Of a stretch of 64,000 nucleotides of DNA, positions 1-12,063 are shown one piece after another. Made by a program: the position numbers and the translations under genes. This DNA is from Silene latifolia. Its lineage: Eukaryota > Streptophyta > Magnoliopsida > Caryophyllales > Caryophyllaceae. Location of the stretch: positions 147,414,058-147,478,057 of the forward strand of contig NC_133537.1 of NCBI RefSeq assembly GCF_048544455.1. Reading direction: 5' to 3'. The first letter of the stretch is position 1; each line of letters opens with the position of its first letter. The notes under the pieces are model-generated. The model had not been told where the DNA came from and made no database searches. It was given only the letters and a program-made list of their open reading frames with translations.

Positions 1-790
1 TTGTCCGACTGGTCAACATCAGAAGCATCTTCCCACATTTGGACATCCTCATCAGTCTCAAGCTCCAAGTCTGAAACTGTAACTCGAACTGGCGCCTTTT
101 TGGGCTCCTTATCTGGCTCTTCATCCGTGTCATAGCTAAGACATCCTAGACCGCCTCTTTGAACGATTGGCTCCTTCACAGCTGGAGCAATGAACGGCTC
201 TTCCTTCCCCAAACCATTTCCTGCAATATCCAAAACAGAAGAATTGTCTTCCAATTTGCTCCCAATCTGGGGCGGAGGTGTCACAATAGGAATAGGCACA
301 GGTACTAAAGTAGGTATATCAGAAAGCACAAAATAAGATTTCTTTTCAGAAATCACATTACAAGTAACTGGCCACATATGGTCTTTCTTCCTAGGGGACT
401 GGGCAAACATAATAGAGTGCTTCCCTACCTTAAAGGTCAAAGTTCTTTTCCCCACATCAATTACCGCACCAGCAGTATGCAGAAATGGTCTTCCCAAAAT
501 AATTGGGGTGTTGACATCTTCAGGAATGTCCAAAACAACAAAGTCGACAGGAAAAAAACATCCCAATTTGCACGGGCACATTCTCTAAAACACCTATCGG
601 CCGCATCTCAGACCGGTCAGCCATTTGCACAGTCATGTCAGTAATAGCAAATCTAGTTAATCCCAATTTGTTAGCAATACTCAAAGGCATAACACTGACA
701 CTAGCCCCTAAATCACATAATGCCTTCTCAATTGGGAAGGTACCAATATTATAGGGGACAGAGAAACTACACAGGTCGGACGGTTTCTGA
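1..790 (-). pseudogene. Aspartic protease and following spacer of element A, frameshifted and partial
   Basis: On the minus strand the Athila protease is readable around 790-430: ALCDLGASVSVMPLS holds the catalytic Asp (DLGAS variant of D-T/S-G), followed by VQMADRS, VPVQIG and PIILGRPFLHTAGAVIDV. A run of seven T (minus strand, near 550) puts PVDF out of frame compared with the intact homologue in element C at 51310. Below about 430 the sequence codes an acidic linker. Reverse transcriptase would follow beyond position 1. The family processes the Gag-Pol polyprotein; this copy is non-functional. Confidence 0.8.
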
Positions 791-2980
791 CGACGGCGGT
801 GTGAGTTAAGTATGAACTAGACTCCTCAGTTAATTGCAAAGACTCGATAGCATTCAAAGACCTTTTCTTAGCTAGCAGCTGTTTCATAAACTTCATATAT
901 GCTGGTACTTGATTAACTAGCTCTAAGAAAGGTATTTGTACATTAAGACTACGCACTAAATCTTTGAATTCACTGAATGTTACCTCATCTTTGGTTGGCA
1001 CTAGTCTTTCTGGATAAGGAGCTATCAGAAGTAGCTTTGCCCTTTCCTCAACATCTCTCGTTCCGGCATCCTTGGACTTAGATTGGAAGTCCACTACCTT
1101 ATCTTTATTATAGCTTGTACCCGCTTCAGGCCACGTCAAGAATGAACCATTGACTGACGTTGGGTCATATTTAGGATCCGGAATTCTCCCATCAGCATTG
1201 GGAGCTTCCCTCAAAAACTGCGGGGTCGTCTTACCCCGAAACAAGAAATCCCTCAAGTTATCTGGCATTGGAGGACGAAACGGTTTGACATCAGCAGTAT
1301 CATCAGTCGATCGACCAGTGGGGTCAGTCGATCGACTGCTCTCCTTTTTCCGAATGAACGAAATATCGAAAAGCGTCGGCGAGGAATGAGGGTGGTGGTC
1401 GGCCCCAGGTGCGGCGGTCGATCGACCGTGATCGCTACTGTTCGTCTTTTTCTCGCTCTTTTTCTTCTTTCCTTTTCCAGCAGCTTTTCCACCTTTTTCA
1501 ACCATAACTCCCTCGAGTTCATCCCCTACAGTAACGGGTCCAGCAAGAGTAGGCCCGCTACTTAGTGTGATTGCATTCAGGGTCTCTTTCTTCTGGTCCG
1601 GTTGCGACAGTAACTGCCCCGGAGCTCTATTAGCAAATTTACTGGCTAACTGGGCAATTTGAGTTTCCAACATCTTTGTACTAGCCTCTCTAGCCTGATA
1701 TTCCATCTGCAGCATTCCTGTCAAGCTCTGAAACATGTTTTTAAGCTCGGAAGCCTCAGAACTTTGAGACTGCTGTTGCTGCTGAGGTACATACGGAGGC
1801 TTTTGGTATGGCTGCTGCTGCTTATGAGGGGGCACATAGTTCTGCTGCTGCGGAGATGGAGTCGGATTTTGGACATTCTGGCTGCTCCACCTCAAGTTTG
1901 GATGAACATTCGGCTCAAAATAAGTGTTGGTCTGCCTATAATGCTGGAAAGCAGCACAAACCTCATTGGGACTGATACAGAAATCTGCAACGTTTCCTTC
2001 TCCTCCACATCTCTTGCATGAGAAAAGGCCGTCTGACACATCATTTACCTGATAAATACCACCCTTTGAAGCTCCTCCTAACTCATACTTGTCAAATCTC
2101 GCCGTAAGAGCCTCTAATGCATCTACGAAAGAAGATTCAGCAGCTCTCCTTTGATTACCTCGGGAATTTCCATGCTCAGCTCTATGGGTGGCCATGTCTT
2201 CAATAATATTCCACCCCTTAGTTTCTCCAACATTCTCCTGGAATCTGCCATTAGCTGCAGCATCCAGGATATCCCTCTGATCATCATAAAACCCATTATA
2301 GAATTGATTACACAGGCACCATTGCTCGAACTCATGAAAATCCTCATCAGGACCTTGTTTAAAGCTTGTGATCTAAGCTCTAATCGCATTGGTCTTCGAT
2401 ACAGAGATATATTTTTTATAAAATGCTAGGGCCAGCGAATTCCAATCAGTAATCCCATTGGCAGCTCGATCCAGATCTCGGTACCACTCCCTAGCAGCAT
2501 CACGGAGCGAGAATATGAACATCGTCTCTTTTATATGTTCCTGGGTCACACCTGCTGGTGGGGGTATGGAGAAACAGTAGTCAATGAATATCCCCATATG
2601 TTTAGCTGCATCTTCATTTGCAGCTCCCCCAAATTGGTTTCTCTCAACCAAGTTAATATAGGACGGTTTCGCTTCGAATTTTCTATCCGTCCCGGCTGGC
2701 AACGTGAATCCCTTATAGAGATTCTCAGCTTTTGGCTAGGAGTGACTGGCTATACTCGCTTCTTCAGCCATCTCTAGAAATCTGGAGAAGTAACGGTATC
2801 TGTGGAAGAAACTGGAGATGGTGGTGGATTTTCTTCAAATAACTCGTTCTCGTAAAAACTAGAGCGAGAACTAGGCTTTTCCTCGGACTGTGCTTCTTGA
2901 AATAGCCTTCTCTTAACTCGCAGGGTCCTCTCTAGCTCGCGATCAAGGGGAAACAATTCACCTTTTTGAGACCTGCGCAT
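708..2980 (-). pseudogene. gag of element A, broken
   Basis: The reading frame starts at ATG 2980 (MRRSQKGELFPLDRELERTL), as in Athila gag. It stops near 2774, resumes at about 2702 with the capsid-like block (NLVERNQFGG, GITDWNSLALAFYKKY), and shifts frame near 2370 into a long frame to about 780. That frame holds a degenerate zinc knuckle (CKRCGGEGNVADFC, with Asn where His is expected), a Gln/Pro-rich linker, the block ETQIAQLASKF and the conserved IPFLELVNQVPAYMKFMKQL. A further frameshift near 780 separates it from protease. Three GTCGATCGAC palindromes lie inside the coding part (1306-1426). The element encodes virus-like particle protein; this copy cannot make an intact one. Confidence 0.85.
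1306..1426. repeat. Palindrome cluster GTCGATCGAC inside element A gag
   Basis: Three exact copies of the 10-bp palindrome GTCGATCGAC occur at 1306-1315, 1327-1336 and 1417-1426. They contribute SVDRS-like and RSTD-like residues to the gag linker. The same word recurs in the LTR of this element. Confidence 0.9.
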
Positions 2981-3084
2981 AAGAATAAACTACAACAAGA
3001 AGGTGAGAAAAGTTTAAGGAACAAAAAGTTCTTTAAACTTAGAAAAAGACTAAAATAAATAAACAACTAAAACTAGCGCTGCCT

Positions 3085-3101
3085 CCCCGGCAACGGCGCC
3101 A
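3085..3101 (-). other. Primer binding site of element A (tRNA-Asp type)
   Basis: The minus strand reads TGGCGCCGTTGCCGGGG, the complement of the 3' end of plant tRNA-Asp including CCA. It lies five bases inside the LTR, which fixes element A on the minus strand. Elements C, D1 and D2 use the same type of PBS. Confidence 0.9.
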
Positions 3102-3686
3102 AAATTTGATACCTATCGATGTGAGTATCAAAAATAATATTTATAATTTCCAAACTACAACTAGCTAGCGGTAGTAAGGGTCGATCCGCAGGGAGGTAGG
3201 GAGTTCTAATTGTATTAATTTTAGTCTAAGATTGGGGGTTTTGATTGAATTATAACTAAGTCTAAATGCAAAAATAAATAAGCAAATAATAAAAATAGGT
3301 GTAAACAAATGATAAAAAGGAGCTAAGACGGTCGGTTCACTATAGCTATGATGGCACATAATCCTAGGTAAGTCCGAAATACAGTCGTGTAGGATGGGTA
3401 TAACATGTCCTCTCGGTCCAAGTTAACTACTAGCTCCATTCGGCCTATGATACTAGTCCCTAGGTCTCACTAATACTAGCTCTCGCCCTGAAAAGTGATT
3501 CCTAAAGCCTAAATTACTTATCTTTCGATCTCAGCAATTTAGTCGTCTTAATTCGTTAATTAATGCCCTCCCCTATCTCTCGATCTACGGATTGGTCAAA
3601 ACTAAGCATCTAACAAGTCTCCTCTCGGTCTCATTGTTAAATATTGCACTTAACGAATCAAACGATGCTAATCAGACACGGGTCTG

Positions 3687-3780
3687 GTCGATCGACTAAC
3701 TACGTCAGTCGACCGACCACACGACATAGTCGATCGACCATTTAAGCCAGTCGATCGACCATTTAAGCCAGTCGATCGAC
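3687..3780. repeat. Palindrome cluster GTCGATCGAC in element A LTR
   Basis: Four exact copies (3687, 3729, 3750, 3771) and one variant GTCGACCGAC (3708) occur about 21 bp apart. The spacer ATTTAAGCCA is repeated twice. The regular 21-bp step suggests local tandem duplication of a palindrome-plus-spacer unit. Confidence 0.9.
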
Positions 3781-4284
3781 CATGCCCTAATTCGGGGTCA
3801 CCTATTCTGCGGCATCTACGCTATAGCTCCCCTACATCCTAGCAAAGGGTACTTAGCTACTCATGTGAATGATAATAATAACAACAACGAATTTGATGAA
3901 AACTATAAAGGAAAACATGATTAAAAGCAATAATAACGCAATAAAGCAAATAAGGTTTCGGGATCTAACTAGCAATTACTAGACTAAACAAAGAAAATAA
4001 AGGTAAACTGTAAATTAAAGAACAAGAATTACCGAAAATAAAGGAAGGATAAATAAGATCCGGAAGCAAGGAACTTTATTAGGAATGCTAAAACCATGAA
4101 CTAGGTATGATAAATCTGAATCCTTAATAAAAGCTTAATGAATGAATGATGAGTAAAAAATGAATGTCCAAAGCAGCAGGAAGAGTTACGTTATATAGAA
4201 GTATTACGTAAAACTCTTCTTAAAACCTAATTACAAATGGGCTTAGATTAAAAATCTTTTAATTCCCGTCAGGTTGCACAGGCG

Positions 4285-4386
4285 GTCGATCGACCATTGG
4301 CATCAGTCGATCGACTGACTGCTCCTCCTACAGTCAACTGTTCAGCATTCTGACAGTCTATAGACCACATAGGTCAGTCTATAGAC
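4285..4386. repeat. Second palindrome cluster in element A LTR with two different words
   Basis: GTCGATCGAC occurs at 4285-4294 and 4306-4315, and a different perfect palindrome, GTCTATAGAC, at 4356-4365 and 4377-4386. The two words share the outer GTC...GAC frame and the 21-bp step and differ at the core. Confidence 0.9.
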
Positions 4387-4663
4387 TACTGTAGCTGGTA
4401 ATCCGCTTCTGAAACTCTCGCAAATATATCTTTCAGGCCTTGCCACGCGCATCAAGTTCATTTCCCGAGTCAAATCTTCATGTCAAGTCCCATGCCAAGC
4501 ACTTAAGGACGGATTCGGCTCGATTTCCGCTAGATTCTTCACATTTCTGCAATATTGCACAAAACCACAAAAGTAGACGGAAAATAGTAGCATAAACTAC
4601 ATAATTGAGCTCTGAAGTGCGGGTAAAAGAGGGTTTAAAACATCATATTTTAGACACGCATCA

Positions 4664-6111
4664 GTAACAACATCCACCTCGAAAATAATCGACGATTTGA
4701 ACCCGTTGGGGATCAACTACCCGACAACTTTACCTTGACTGATGTGCCCAAATTCAATGGAGTGGAGAACCCACTAAACCACATCCAAGCCTTTAAGGAC
4801 TACATGCCCATAGAAGGGGTCAAACAGGAACTTTTCACCCGGATCTTTCCATCATCTTTGGAGCCGATCCCTCGCCAATGGTACTACTCCCTTGACCCGA
4901 AGAACCTCACTACCTGGGATGAGGTTGCAGTTGAATTTGCTAAGCAATATGCCGACAATGTCGAAATCTAAGCCAATACCCATACTCTGGAGGTCCTAAC
5001 CCAGAATGATAAGGAGGGATTCACTGAATTCTTAACCCGTTGGAGGAGAGTAAGCACTCGGTTGGTCAGCAAGCCGAGTGAGTCAAATTTGGTGGAGAAA
5101 TTTGTCAACAATCTCCGCCCGGTATATGCCAACTTATTGAGGTACCAAAACATCAAATCGTTCCAGGATCTGCAAATCCTTGGGACACGCATTGAAGACG
5201 ACCTCAGAAAGGGTATCCTAGCCAAGACCACCGGTAGAGGCTACCAGAGATCCACATCAACCGGATCTCGCTCTTATGGTCAGACAAACAAGATTGACGA
5301 GGTCAACCTCCTCGAGCCAACCTCCAAGAGAGCCGAACGCCCTCAAAGAGTGTTCACCAACATAGGGTTAACTTATGCAAGCGCCCTGAAAAGGCTTATA
5401 GACCAAGGAAAGTTACAACCAATCGGACCCACCCCGGATCCGTCTGATGCTAAGAAATCCCGCTTCTGGAACCCTAATGCCTACTGTCAGTACCATCAAG
5501 GGAAAGGTCATGACACGGAAACCTGTTTCAAACTCAAACACGTCATTCAGGACATGATCGAGAAAGGGGAATTAATTTTGCCTCCACCGACAAAACCAAA
5601 CAACAAGACAAACCCTTTGGGAATCCATGCTATCTCCGATGACGAGCCAACCTTAGACTGCTCACACCTCATCTTACCAATTGATGACGAGGTGAATGCC
5701 TTGGAGAAGGATGCCTTGGACGGGGTATTTGTGTTCAGCGCCGCAACTATGCTTGCCATGTTCCAACAAGTCGAGGAAGTTATAGTCAGTCTCTCCGAAA
5801 GGATTACCCGACTTGACGATGCTTACCGCCGATTGATTTTCAATCCTCCAACACCATGCCCGAGGGAGGGTCCCCCAAACACCCAAAACTACCCTCACCA
5901 GGATGGATTGCTCCTGCGACCATTCTGGCATGCACCTCATAATAATCACCCCCACAATAATCACCCTCACAATAATCAACCTCACAATAATCAACCTCAC
6001 AAAAACTACCCTCATAAAAATTACCCTCACAAAAATCTCCCCCACAAAAACTGCTCACCAAGGAATATCCCTCCGAGGTACCCTCGAGATCCCGAAATCA
6101 ATGCTATCTAG
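4664..6111 (+). pseudogene. gag of element B, 5' end cut off, nonsense codons
   Basis: The frame is open from the junction with element A (FEPVGDQLPDNFTLTDVPKF), so the start was displaced by that insertion. It has the capsid-like block (NHIQAFKDYM, RQWYYSLDP, EVAVEFAKQYA), an in-frame TAA at 4969-4971, then LTQNDKEGFTEFLTRWRR and LVEKFVNNLRPVY. A CX2HX4HX4C knuckle, CQYHQGKGHDTETC, lies near 5490-5530. A minisatellite-like His/Asn/Pro-rich tail (about 5935-6055, units such as PHNNHPHNN) ends before TAG 6109-6111. Downstream sequence stays in the same frame, so the TAG may be a mutation inside one Gag-Pol frame. Confidence 0.85.
5935..6055 (+). repeat. Short tandem repeat coding His/Asn/Pro in gag of element B
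   Basis: About ten 12-bp units of the type CCTCACAATAAT/AAAAAC encode PHNNxPHKN repeats at the gag C-terminus. Unit changes (AATAAT to AAAAAC) occur in blocks, as expected from slippage. Confidence 0.8.
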
Positions 6112-7199
6112 AGGGATGATGCTGAGGATATCTATATAGTCCCAGCGAAAGAGAAATGGGCAAAAGAGATCGGTCATCTTACCCGGTCCGGACGTCCCTA
6201 TCAAAACCCGAACAATTCAACGGTCGTTCCAACAACGAACGACCAGGATGTCCCGGACACGAACACTCAACCGAAGGCTTCCGAGAATTCGATCCTCAAA
6301 CAACTGCAGAAAGTAAAAGCCGAAATTTCAATTTGGCAACTGATTGCTACATCCTTCGAGCATCGGGAAGCTCTACTACAAGCCTTGGGAAAGCTAACTG
6401 TGCCCTCTACCTCCTCCCCCGAAGAAGTAGTAGCACACATGACAAGGGATGTCCCCGACCTGAACAACCCGATAATCTTCTCTAATGAAGATATCCCTCC
6501 CTTCGGAGCCAACCATAACCTGGCCCTATACATCACCGTACAGTGCCTCAAAAAGAATGTGCCTATGGTTCTTGTGGATGACGGATCTGCGGTTAATGTC
6601 ATTCCCCTCCAAATGGCTCATAAACTGGGTATCAAGGAAGCTTACTTGGTCCTAACCAATCAAGGAGTACGCGCTTATGACGGCACTCGTCGTAAGGTCG
6701 TAGGGCTTATCACTCTAACCGTCGCAACCGTACCACTAGAAAGGCAAACCAGTTTTCAGGTAGTCGACATCGACGCCTCCTTCAACATGCTTCTGGGACG
6801 TTCATGTATCCACGCCGTCAAGGCAGTTACCTCCACCCTTCATCAGAAAATCAGGTTCCCCTTTAACAGGAAAACGATCACGATTCTTGCTTCCCCGTTC
6901 AAAGCCGTCATGAAAAAGGGAATAGCCTCCCAAACCATCGAGGAGGACGACAACGAGATCTGGGGATTTCAAACTGTGAACGTCCTAACTGACGAATCAA
7001 CACCCTCTGATTGTGACCCGTTTGCCAACCTCACAGTCAACCGCATCCTGATGCGCCAGGGTTATTTCCCAGGTTTACCCCTCAATCCGCTACAGAGCGC
7101 TTTACCTCCCTTGAAGCAGGCTAATGTCCCCAACATCCCCTTTGGACTGGGCTATGAACTTACCAGTGAGGATATCCAGGAGATGAACCTCCTAGTTCG
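6112..7199 (+). pseudogene. Aspartic protease region of element B
   Basis: The frame is the same as gag. A linker (IWQLIATSFEHREALLQALGKL) leads to the protease core near 6535-6880: VPMVLVDDGSAVNVIP carries the catalytic Asp, and FNMLLGRSCIHAV the second conserved block. The frame is cut at 7199 by copia element E. Without E it continues in frame at 16275. The family processes the polyprotein during particle maturation; this copy is inactive because of surrounding stops and insertions. Confidence 0.8.
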
Positions 7200-8472
7200 T
7201 GTTGGAAAAGTAGATCTATATACTCAACATATTCATATATGATTTATATTAATTTAGTCATAAAATTAATTAGTGATCTTATGCATGCAAACTATAAACT
7301 ATTTAAAAGAAGAAATCTTTATCTTACATTGGTATTTCGGTTTATATGGGCACAAAAGAGATCTCCTTCTCTTTTGTTCTTGTGCTTTCCTCAATGGATG
7401 AACAAGGACTCAAATGTAGAATCCCTCCCAAGGAATGATACCCAAGATATACCCTTAATAAAATAAATATTATTAACACTAGAATAACATTAATCTTTTA
7501 AATAAAATTGACCCAAATGTTTTGGTCCTCTCTATATTTCGGTCAAGAGGAGGAAGAAGGAGGAAGAGAATATTTTTATCTCTCTAAAAATATTATTGTG
7601 ATGTTAGAATGAATTGTTATTACACTAGATATTGCATGTAGTGTATATTGGAGAAATAAGAGAAAACCCTTGGCTCTTCTTTTGTCCAAAACCGGGTAGG
7701 GTGAGGAAGAGTGGCCAATGCATGCACAATGTGGTCTTTATAAGATTGTGTAGGTATGCATGGCTAGTATTAGGCTAACATCATTATGCTTTCCATTAAC
7801 TTAATCAACATAATATATATGTTAATTCCTCCCAATATTTCGGTCCAAATTGAGATAAAATGGATTCCATTTTATCTTTGTCAATTTGTCAATTTGTCAC
7901 ATGTTACATGTTATGTAAAAAATGTTATGTATTTTTAACATATTAAAAATCAACGTATTAATAAAAATACGTCATATACAAAATTGACTTAGTAATTCAC
8001 AATTACTTGTACCAAAATAATTTACCAATTTATAAATCACAACATCTTGTATTTATAATAATTCATTCAATTTCAATTGTTTCCTTAAACAGTAATTTCA
8101 TCCAAGTAATAAAACAATTCGATCACTTAGACCGTATCTTATTTAATCAGATTATAATGAGATACGTAAATTTTACTTCCAAAATCGTCCGTCAATTTTC
8201 AAGTAATTTAATTAATTCGTAACGTTATACGATCAATTAAATGATCAATTAAGAGTAATATCCTTTAGGTATGACCTAGGGGATCAACTGTTCACCACCG
8301 TCGCACGACAGTAATGTCAAACTCTAGTCAGCCAATCATTACCGATATGTGTGGACCAGTTGACAGTAAAATATACTTCGCAATTGTATTCTTTTAAAAT
8401 GAGACTTAAACATGTGATCATCATGATCAACAGTTGTGATCTTATTATTGTCGGAGGACACATATTCCAACA
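7200..8472 (-). repeat. 3' LTR of copia element E
   Basis: It runs from TGTTGGAAAAG to TATTCCAACA, 1273 bp. It is the 3' LTR because the polypurine tract lies at its inner edge. It matches 15005-16269 nearly base for base, with an extra CAATTTGT repeat near 7880. Confidence 0.95.
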
Positions 8473-8487
8473 ATCTCCCACTTGTCC
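8473..8487 (-). other. Polypurine tract of copia element E
   Basis: The minus strand reads GGACAAGTGGGAGAT immediately before the 3' LTR. AAGTGGGAGAT is the usual plant copia plus-strand primer. Confidence 0.85.
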
Positions 8488-9237
8488 TCGACAAGTGTGC
8501 GTCACCAATTCTCTTGTCCTATTACTATCTCCCACTCAATGCAAGGTGTCTTTCAGGTCGTACTTGCAAGTGATCATATCGAGAGTGGTTTCCTTGATCT
8601 GGAGAATAACTGATTGACCGGATTAATCTACCATGGATACATTCCGAGCGTGGCCACGCATTTCCAGTTCATTACTCCTCAAGTGGCCCTGAGATATTTT
8701 TATAACCCTGACTAGGGGTGGACAATTCCTATCGCACTCATTCCCTTCGACTAGCCACAACCATCATAACCCAAAATATGCCCATTTGACCCCATTTACG
8801 AAGGTCGTAGTAACACAAATCAAAGTAAATCTAAAACTGTGCCATCTTAGGCGAATAGTCTTTAATCAAAAGAATCGACTCATTTGAATACTATAGCAGC
8901 TCTCGCCACGACCAGGCTATATAAATTTGCCAGAACTCTATAAGCGGTCATAAGGCCCGACAAAATATTCCTAACAGTCTGCCTATGTGATCGACTAGTC
9001 ATCTCACATGACTCTATGGTACTTGAACTTGCCATCAATCGCATCACACTCTAGTCACTTCGAGACGTCACCTCATACAAGTGACTATGGGCAAATACAA
9101 TGTTAATCCGTGTTCACTTTAACGGGGTTCAATTGTCTCCACAACCCGTTTGGATATAACAATGTATAATAAAAAGATAAAAGACAAATTCGATTATGAA
9201 CATGAACAAAAACAACACTTTTATTTCATTTCAAAAT
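8488..9237 (-). other. 3' untranslated region of copia element E
   Basis: There is about 750 bp between the end of RNase H and the polypurine tract. I see no coding pattern and no internal repeat. Confidence 0.6.
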
Positions 9238-9899
9238 CTAAAATAAACTTGGTACACGTTTAAGTCCCATTGACGCCATATGTCCATCATGTTTAGCCTG
9301 CGATAAAGGCTTGGTGAGCGGATCGGCTATGTTGTCATCCGTCCCAACCTTACAAATCGCAATTTTCTTTCTTTCAATGAAATCTCTTATTACATGATAT
9401 TTTCTAAGTACATGTCTAGATCTAGTACTAGACTTTGGCTCCTTAGCTTGGAAGATCGTCCCACTATTATCACAATAGAGAGTGATGGGATCATTGGCGG
9501 TAGGTACTACTTTTAGACCTTCCATGAATTGCCTGATCCACACAGCTTCCTTGGCAGCTTCGATCTTTGCAATGTACTCACCTCCGTTGTTGAATCCATG
9601 ATTCTGACTTCCTTGAAGCTTCTCCAGCTTACGGCACCACCATTGAGCATGAAAATGAAACCAGCTTGTGATTTCATGTCATCTCTATCTGTTTGAAAAC
9701 TTGAGTCCGTGTAACCATTAACACGAAGTTCGGTGTCTCCTCCAAACACTAAGATAGAATCCTTAGTTCTTCTCAAGTACTTATGGATGTTCTTGACGGA
9801 AATCCAGTGACTCTCACTTGGATTTCCTTGATATCTACTCGTCATGCTTAAAGCATACGAGACATCAGGACGTGTGCATATCATGGCGTACATGATTGA
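9238..9899 (-). pseudogene. RNase H domain of copia element E
   Basis: On the minus strand it starts near 9893 with MYAMICTRPDVSYA, then HWISVKNIHKYLRRTKD, VNGYTDSSF (catalytic Asp region) and SQAGFIFMLNGGAVSW. A frameshift near 9580-9515 breaks the TEAEY-like block. The last part (AVWIRQFMEGL-like, then PITLYCDNSGTI, KHIEVKYHxIRD-like and IADPLTKPL) is in another frame and ends at 9238. It removes the RNA template in the family; here it is disabled. Confidence 0.85.
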
Positions 9900-10870
9900 T
9901 CCAACAGCGGAAGCATAACGGATCGTCTACATGCGTTCAACATCATGGGGTTTGGAGGGAGATTGAGTCTTGTTCAATATTGTCCCGGTTACCATAGGTA
10001 CCAATCCCCTTTTGGATTTGTCCATGCTGAACCGTCGAAGAATCTTATCAACATAAGACTCTTGACTTAGTGCCAATATCCTCTTGGATCTATCTCTATG
10101 GATCCGGATACCTAATATGCGTTGTGCTTCTCCTAAATCCTTCATTTGGAAGTGGTTACCTAACCACTTCTTTGAAAGACAACATCGGAATATCATTTCC
10201 AATGAGTAGTATGTCATCGACATACAAGATTAGGAACACAACATTGCTCCCACTAAATTTCATGTATAAACATGGTTCCTCAACACTTCGAGTGAAAACA
10301 TTCTCTTTTATCACATGATTAAATCGATGATTCCAACTTCTAGATGCTTGCTTAAGACCATAAATGGATCTCTTAAGCTTGCACACTTTGTTAGTATTTT
10401 TAGAATCAACAAAACCTTCGGGTTGTATCATGTACACCTCCTCTTCTAAATGCCGATTTAGAAAAGCGGTTTTGACATCCATTTGCCATATTTCATAATC
10501 ATGAAATGCGGCGATCGCTAACAAAATCCGTATGGATCTTAGCATGGCTACGGGTGCGAAGGTCTCATCATAATGGAGACCTTGGACTTGGGTAAATCCT
10601 TTTGCCACTAGCTTAGCTTTGTAGACATCATCATGTCCTTCTATGCCATTTTTGACTTTGAATATCCATTTGCATTGAATAGGTCTTGCCCCTTTAGGCA
10701 AATCTACCAAGTCCCAAACTTGGTTTTCATGCATAGAATCCATTTCGGACTTCATGGCTTCAAGCCATAAGGAGGAATTTCGACTAGAGATTGCGGCCTT
10801 GTAGGTGGCGGGTTCGTCACTTTCTAAAAGCAACACATCGAGTGTTCCATCTTCTTCGATAAGTCCCATA
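9900..10870 (-). pseudogene. Reverse transcriptase of copia element E
   Basis: The domain begins around 10790 with LWLEAMKSEMDSM and VWDLVDLPKGARPI, then KWIFKVKNG, QMDVKTAFLN (first catalytic Asp) and LILYVDDILLIGND (YVDD catalytic pair). A frameshift near 10200 separates this from WLGNHFQMKDLGEA and the thumb-like RFSMDKSKRG. A stop follows near 9925. Order and motifs are typical of copia Pol. Confidence 0.9.
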
Positions 10871-10989
10871 TATCGATCGGGATGGCGTATAACATGACTC
10901 GTTCTTCTAAGTGGAGGAGAGACAACCGTGTTAGACGACGAAGGAACATCTTCTTGCGTCTCTACCTCGGTTTGTGGCTCTTGAACTTC

Positions 10990-12063
10990 ATCAAGTTCAA
11001 AATTTCTCCCACTCTGTCTCTTAGAAATAAAATCTCTTTCTAAGAAGACAGCCTCAGAAGACACAAACACATTGTTTTCTTGAGGTTTATAGAAATAATA
11101 ACCTCGGGTGTTAGAATACCCTACAAAGGTGCATTTTTCGGATCTTGGGGCTAGCTTATTGTCATTTCTGGTTTTGACATAAGCATTACAACCCCAAATT
11201 TTCATGTAGGATAGATTAGGAACTCTTCCTCTCCATATTTCAAATGGAGTTTTCTCGGTGGCTTTAGTGGGAGAATTGTTCAAAGATCTTATTGTGGTTT
11301 GAATCGCAAATCCCCAAAACGAGTTTGGTAACACGGTTTGACTCATCATGGACCGAACCATATCAAGTAGGGTTCGATTTCTCCTTTCGGCGACACCATT
11401 GAGTTGTGGTGTTCCGGGTGGAGAAAGTTGTGATATAATACCACGACTTTTCAAGTGTGAATCAAATTCAAGACTAAGATATTATCCACCACGATCAGAT
11501 CGTAGTGCCTTAATCCTTTTGTTCAATTGGTTCTCTACTTCGTTTTGAAACTCTTTGAATTTCTCAAACGCTTCACTTTTATGTTTCATCAAATAGATAT
11601 ACCCATATCTACTCAAGTCATCGGTGAAGGTTATAAAGTAGTCATAATTACCACGAGCGGTGATGCTCATTGGTCCACATACATCGGTGTGTATGAGTCC
11701 CAATAGTTCACTAGCTCGTGTCCCTTTACCACTAAAAGGATTACGAGTCATTTTGCCAAGTAGGCAATATTCGCATATGCCATAAGATTGATAATCAAAT
11801 GGTGTAATCACATTAGTCGAAATTAATCTTTTGATGCGATTCTCATTTATGTGACCTAATCGACAATGCCAAATGAACGCTTCACTTGGGTCACTTGTTT
11901 TGAGTTTCTTTGATTGAATGTTATAGATATCATTAGTCAGATTTGAGGTCTCTAAAATGTAAATGCCATTGATGGAAGAAGCTTGGCCTATAACCAAATC
12001 ATTCCTGGAAATAGTACAACGATTCTTCTTAATGACAAAACAAAAACCGTCTATGTCTAGCAT
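10990..12063 (-). pseudogene. Integrase (with GAG-pre-integrase zinc-binding part) of copia element E
   Basis: On the minus strand: FIWHCRLGHINENRI and CEYCLLGK form the HHCC zinc-binding part, LIHTDVCGPM has the first catalytic Asp, ALRSDRGG the second, and NGVAERRNRTLLDM the Glu. An in-frame TAA at 11481-11483 replaces the Glu codon expected after RSDRGG, consistent with a single G-to-T change from GAA, so the domain is split. The C-terminal part has WGCNAYVK and KCTFVGYSNTRGYYFY. Confidence 0.9.

Larger units (their letters stand above)
1..4663 (-). mobile_element. Element A: Athila-like Ty3/gypsy retrotransposon, 5' part only
   Basis: Read on the minus strand this is a 5' LTR (4663-3107), a tRNA-Asp primer binding site, gag and then an Athila-type protease that runs off the window. 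The next base after the LTR (4664) is already in the gag frame of another retrotransposon, so A is nested in element B. The other end, its 3' LTR and the matching target-site duplication lie outside the window. The candidate duplication here is GTAAC (4664-4668). Gag and protease carry stops and frameshifts, so this copy is defective. The lineage call rests on the DLGASVSV protease motif, the downstream gag conserved block and the PBS. Confidence 0.9.
3107..4663 (-). repeat. 5' LTR of element A
   Basis: The LTR starts TGATAC and ends GCATCA in plus-strand reading, giving TG...CA ends, and lies next to the primer binding site. It is about 1557 bp. A TATA-like ATATAA (minus strand, near 4191-4197) is a plausible core promoter. 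The LTR carries two clusters of perfect 10-bp palindromes, described separately. The partner LTR is outside the window, so the left boundary rests on the PBS position and the TG/CA rule. Confidence 0.85.

Noticed and set aside
5674..6061. Minus-strand frames opposite gag of B
   Set aside because: They are reverse readings of the His/Asn repeat and give Val/Ile or Tyr/Cys repeats with no meaning.
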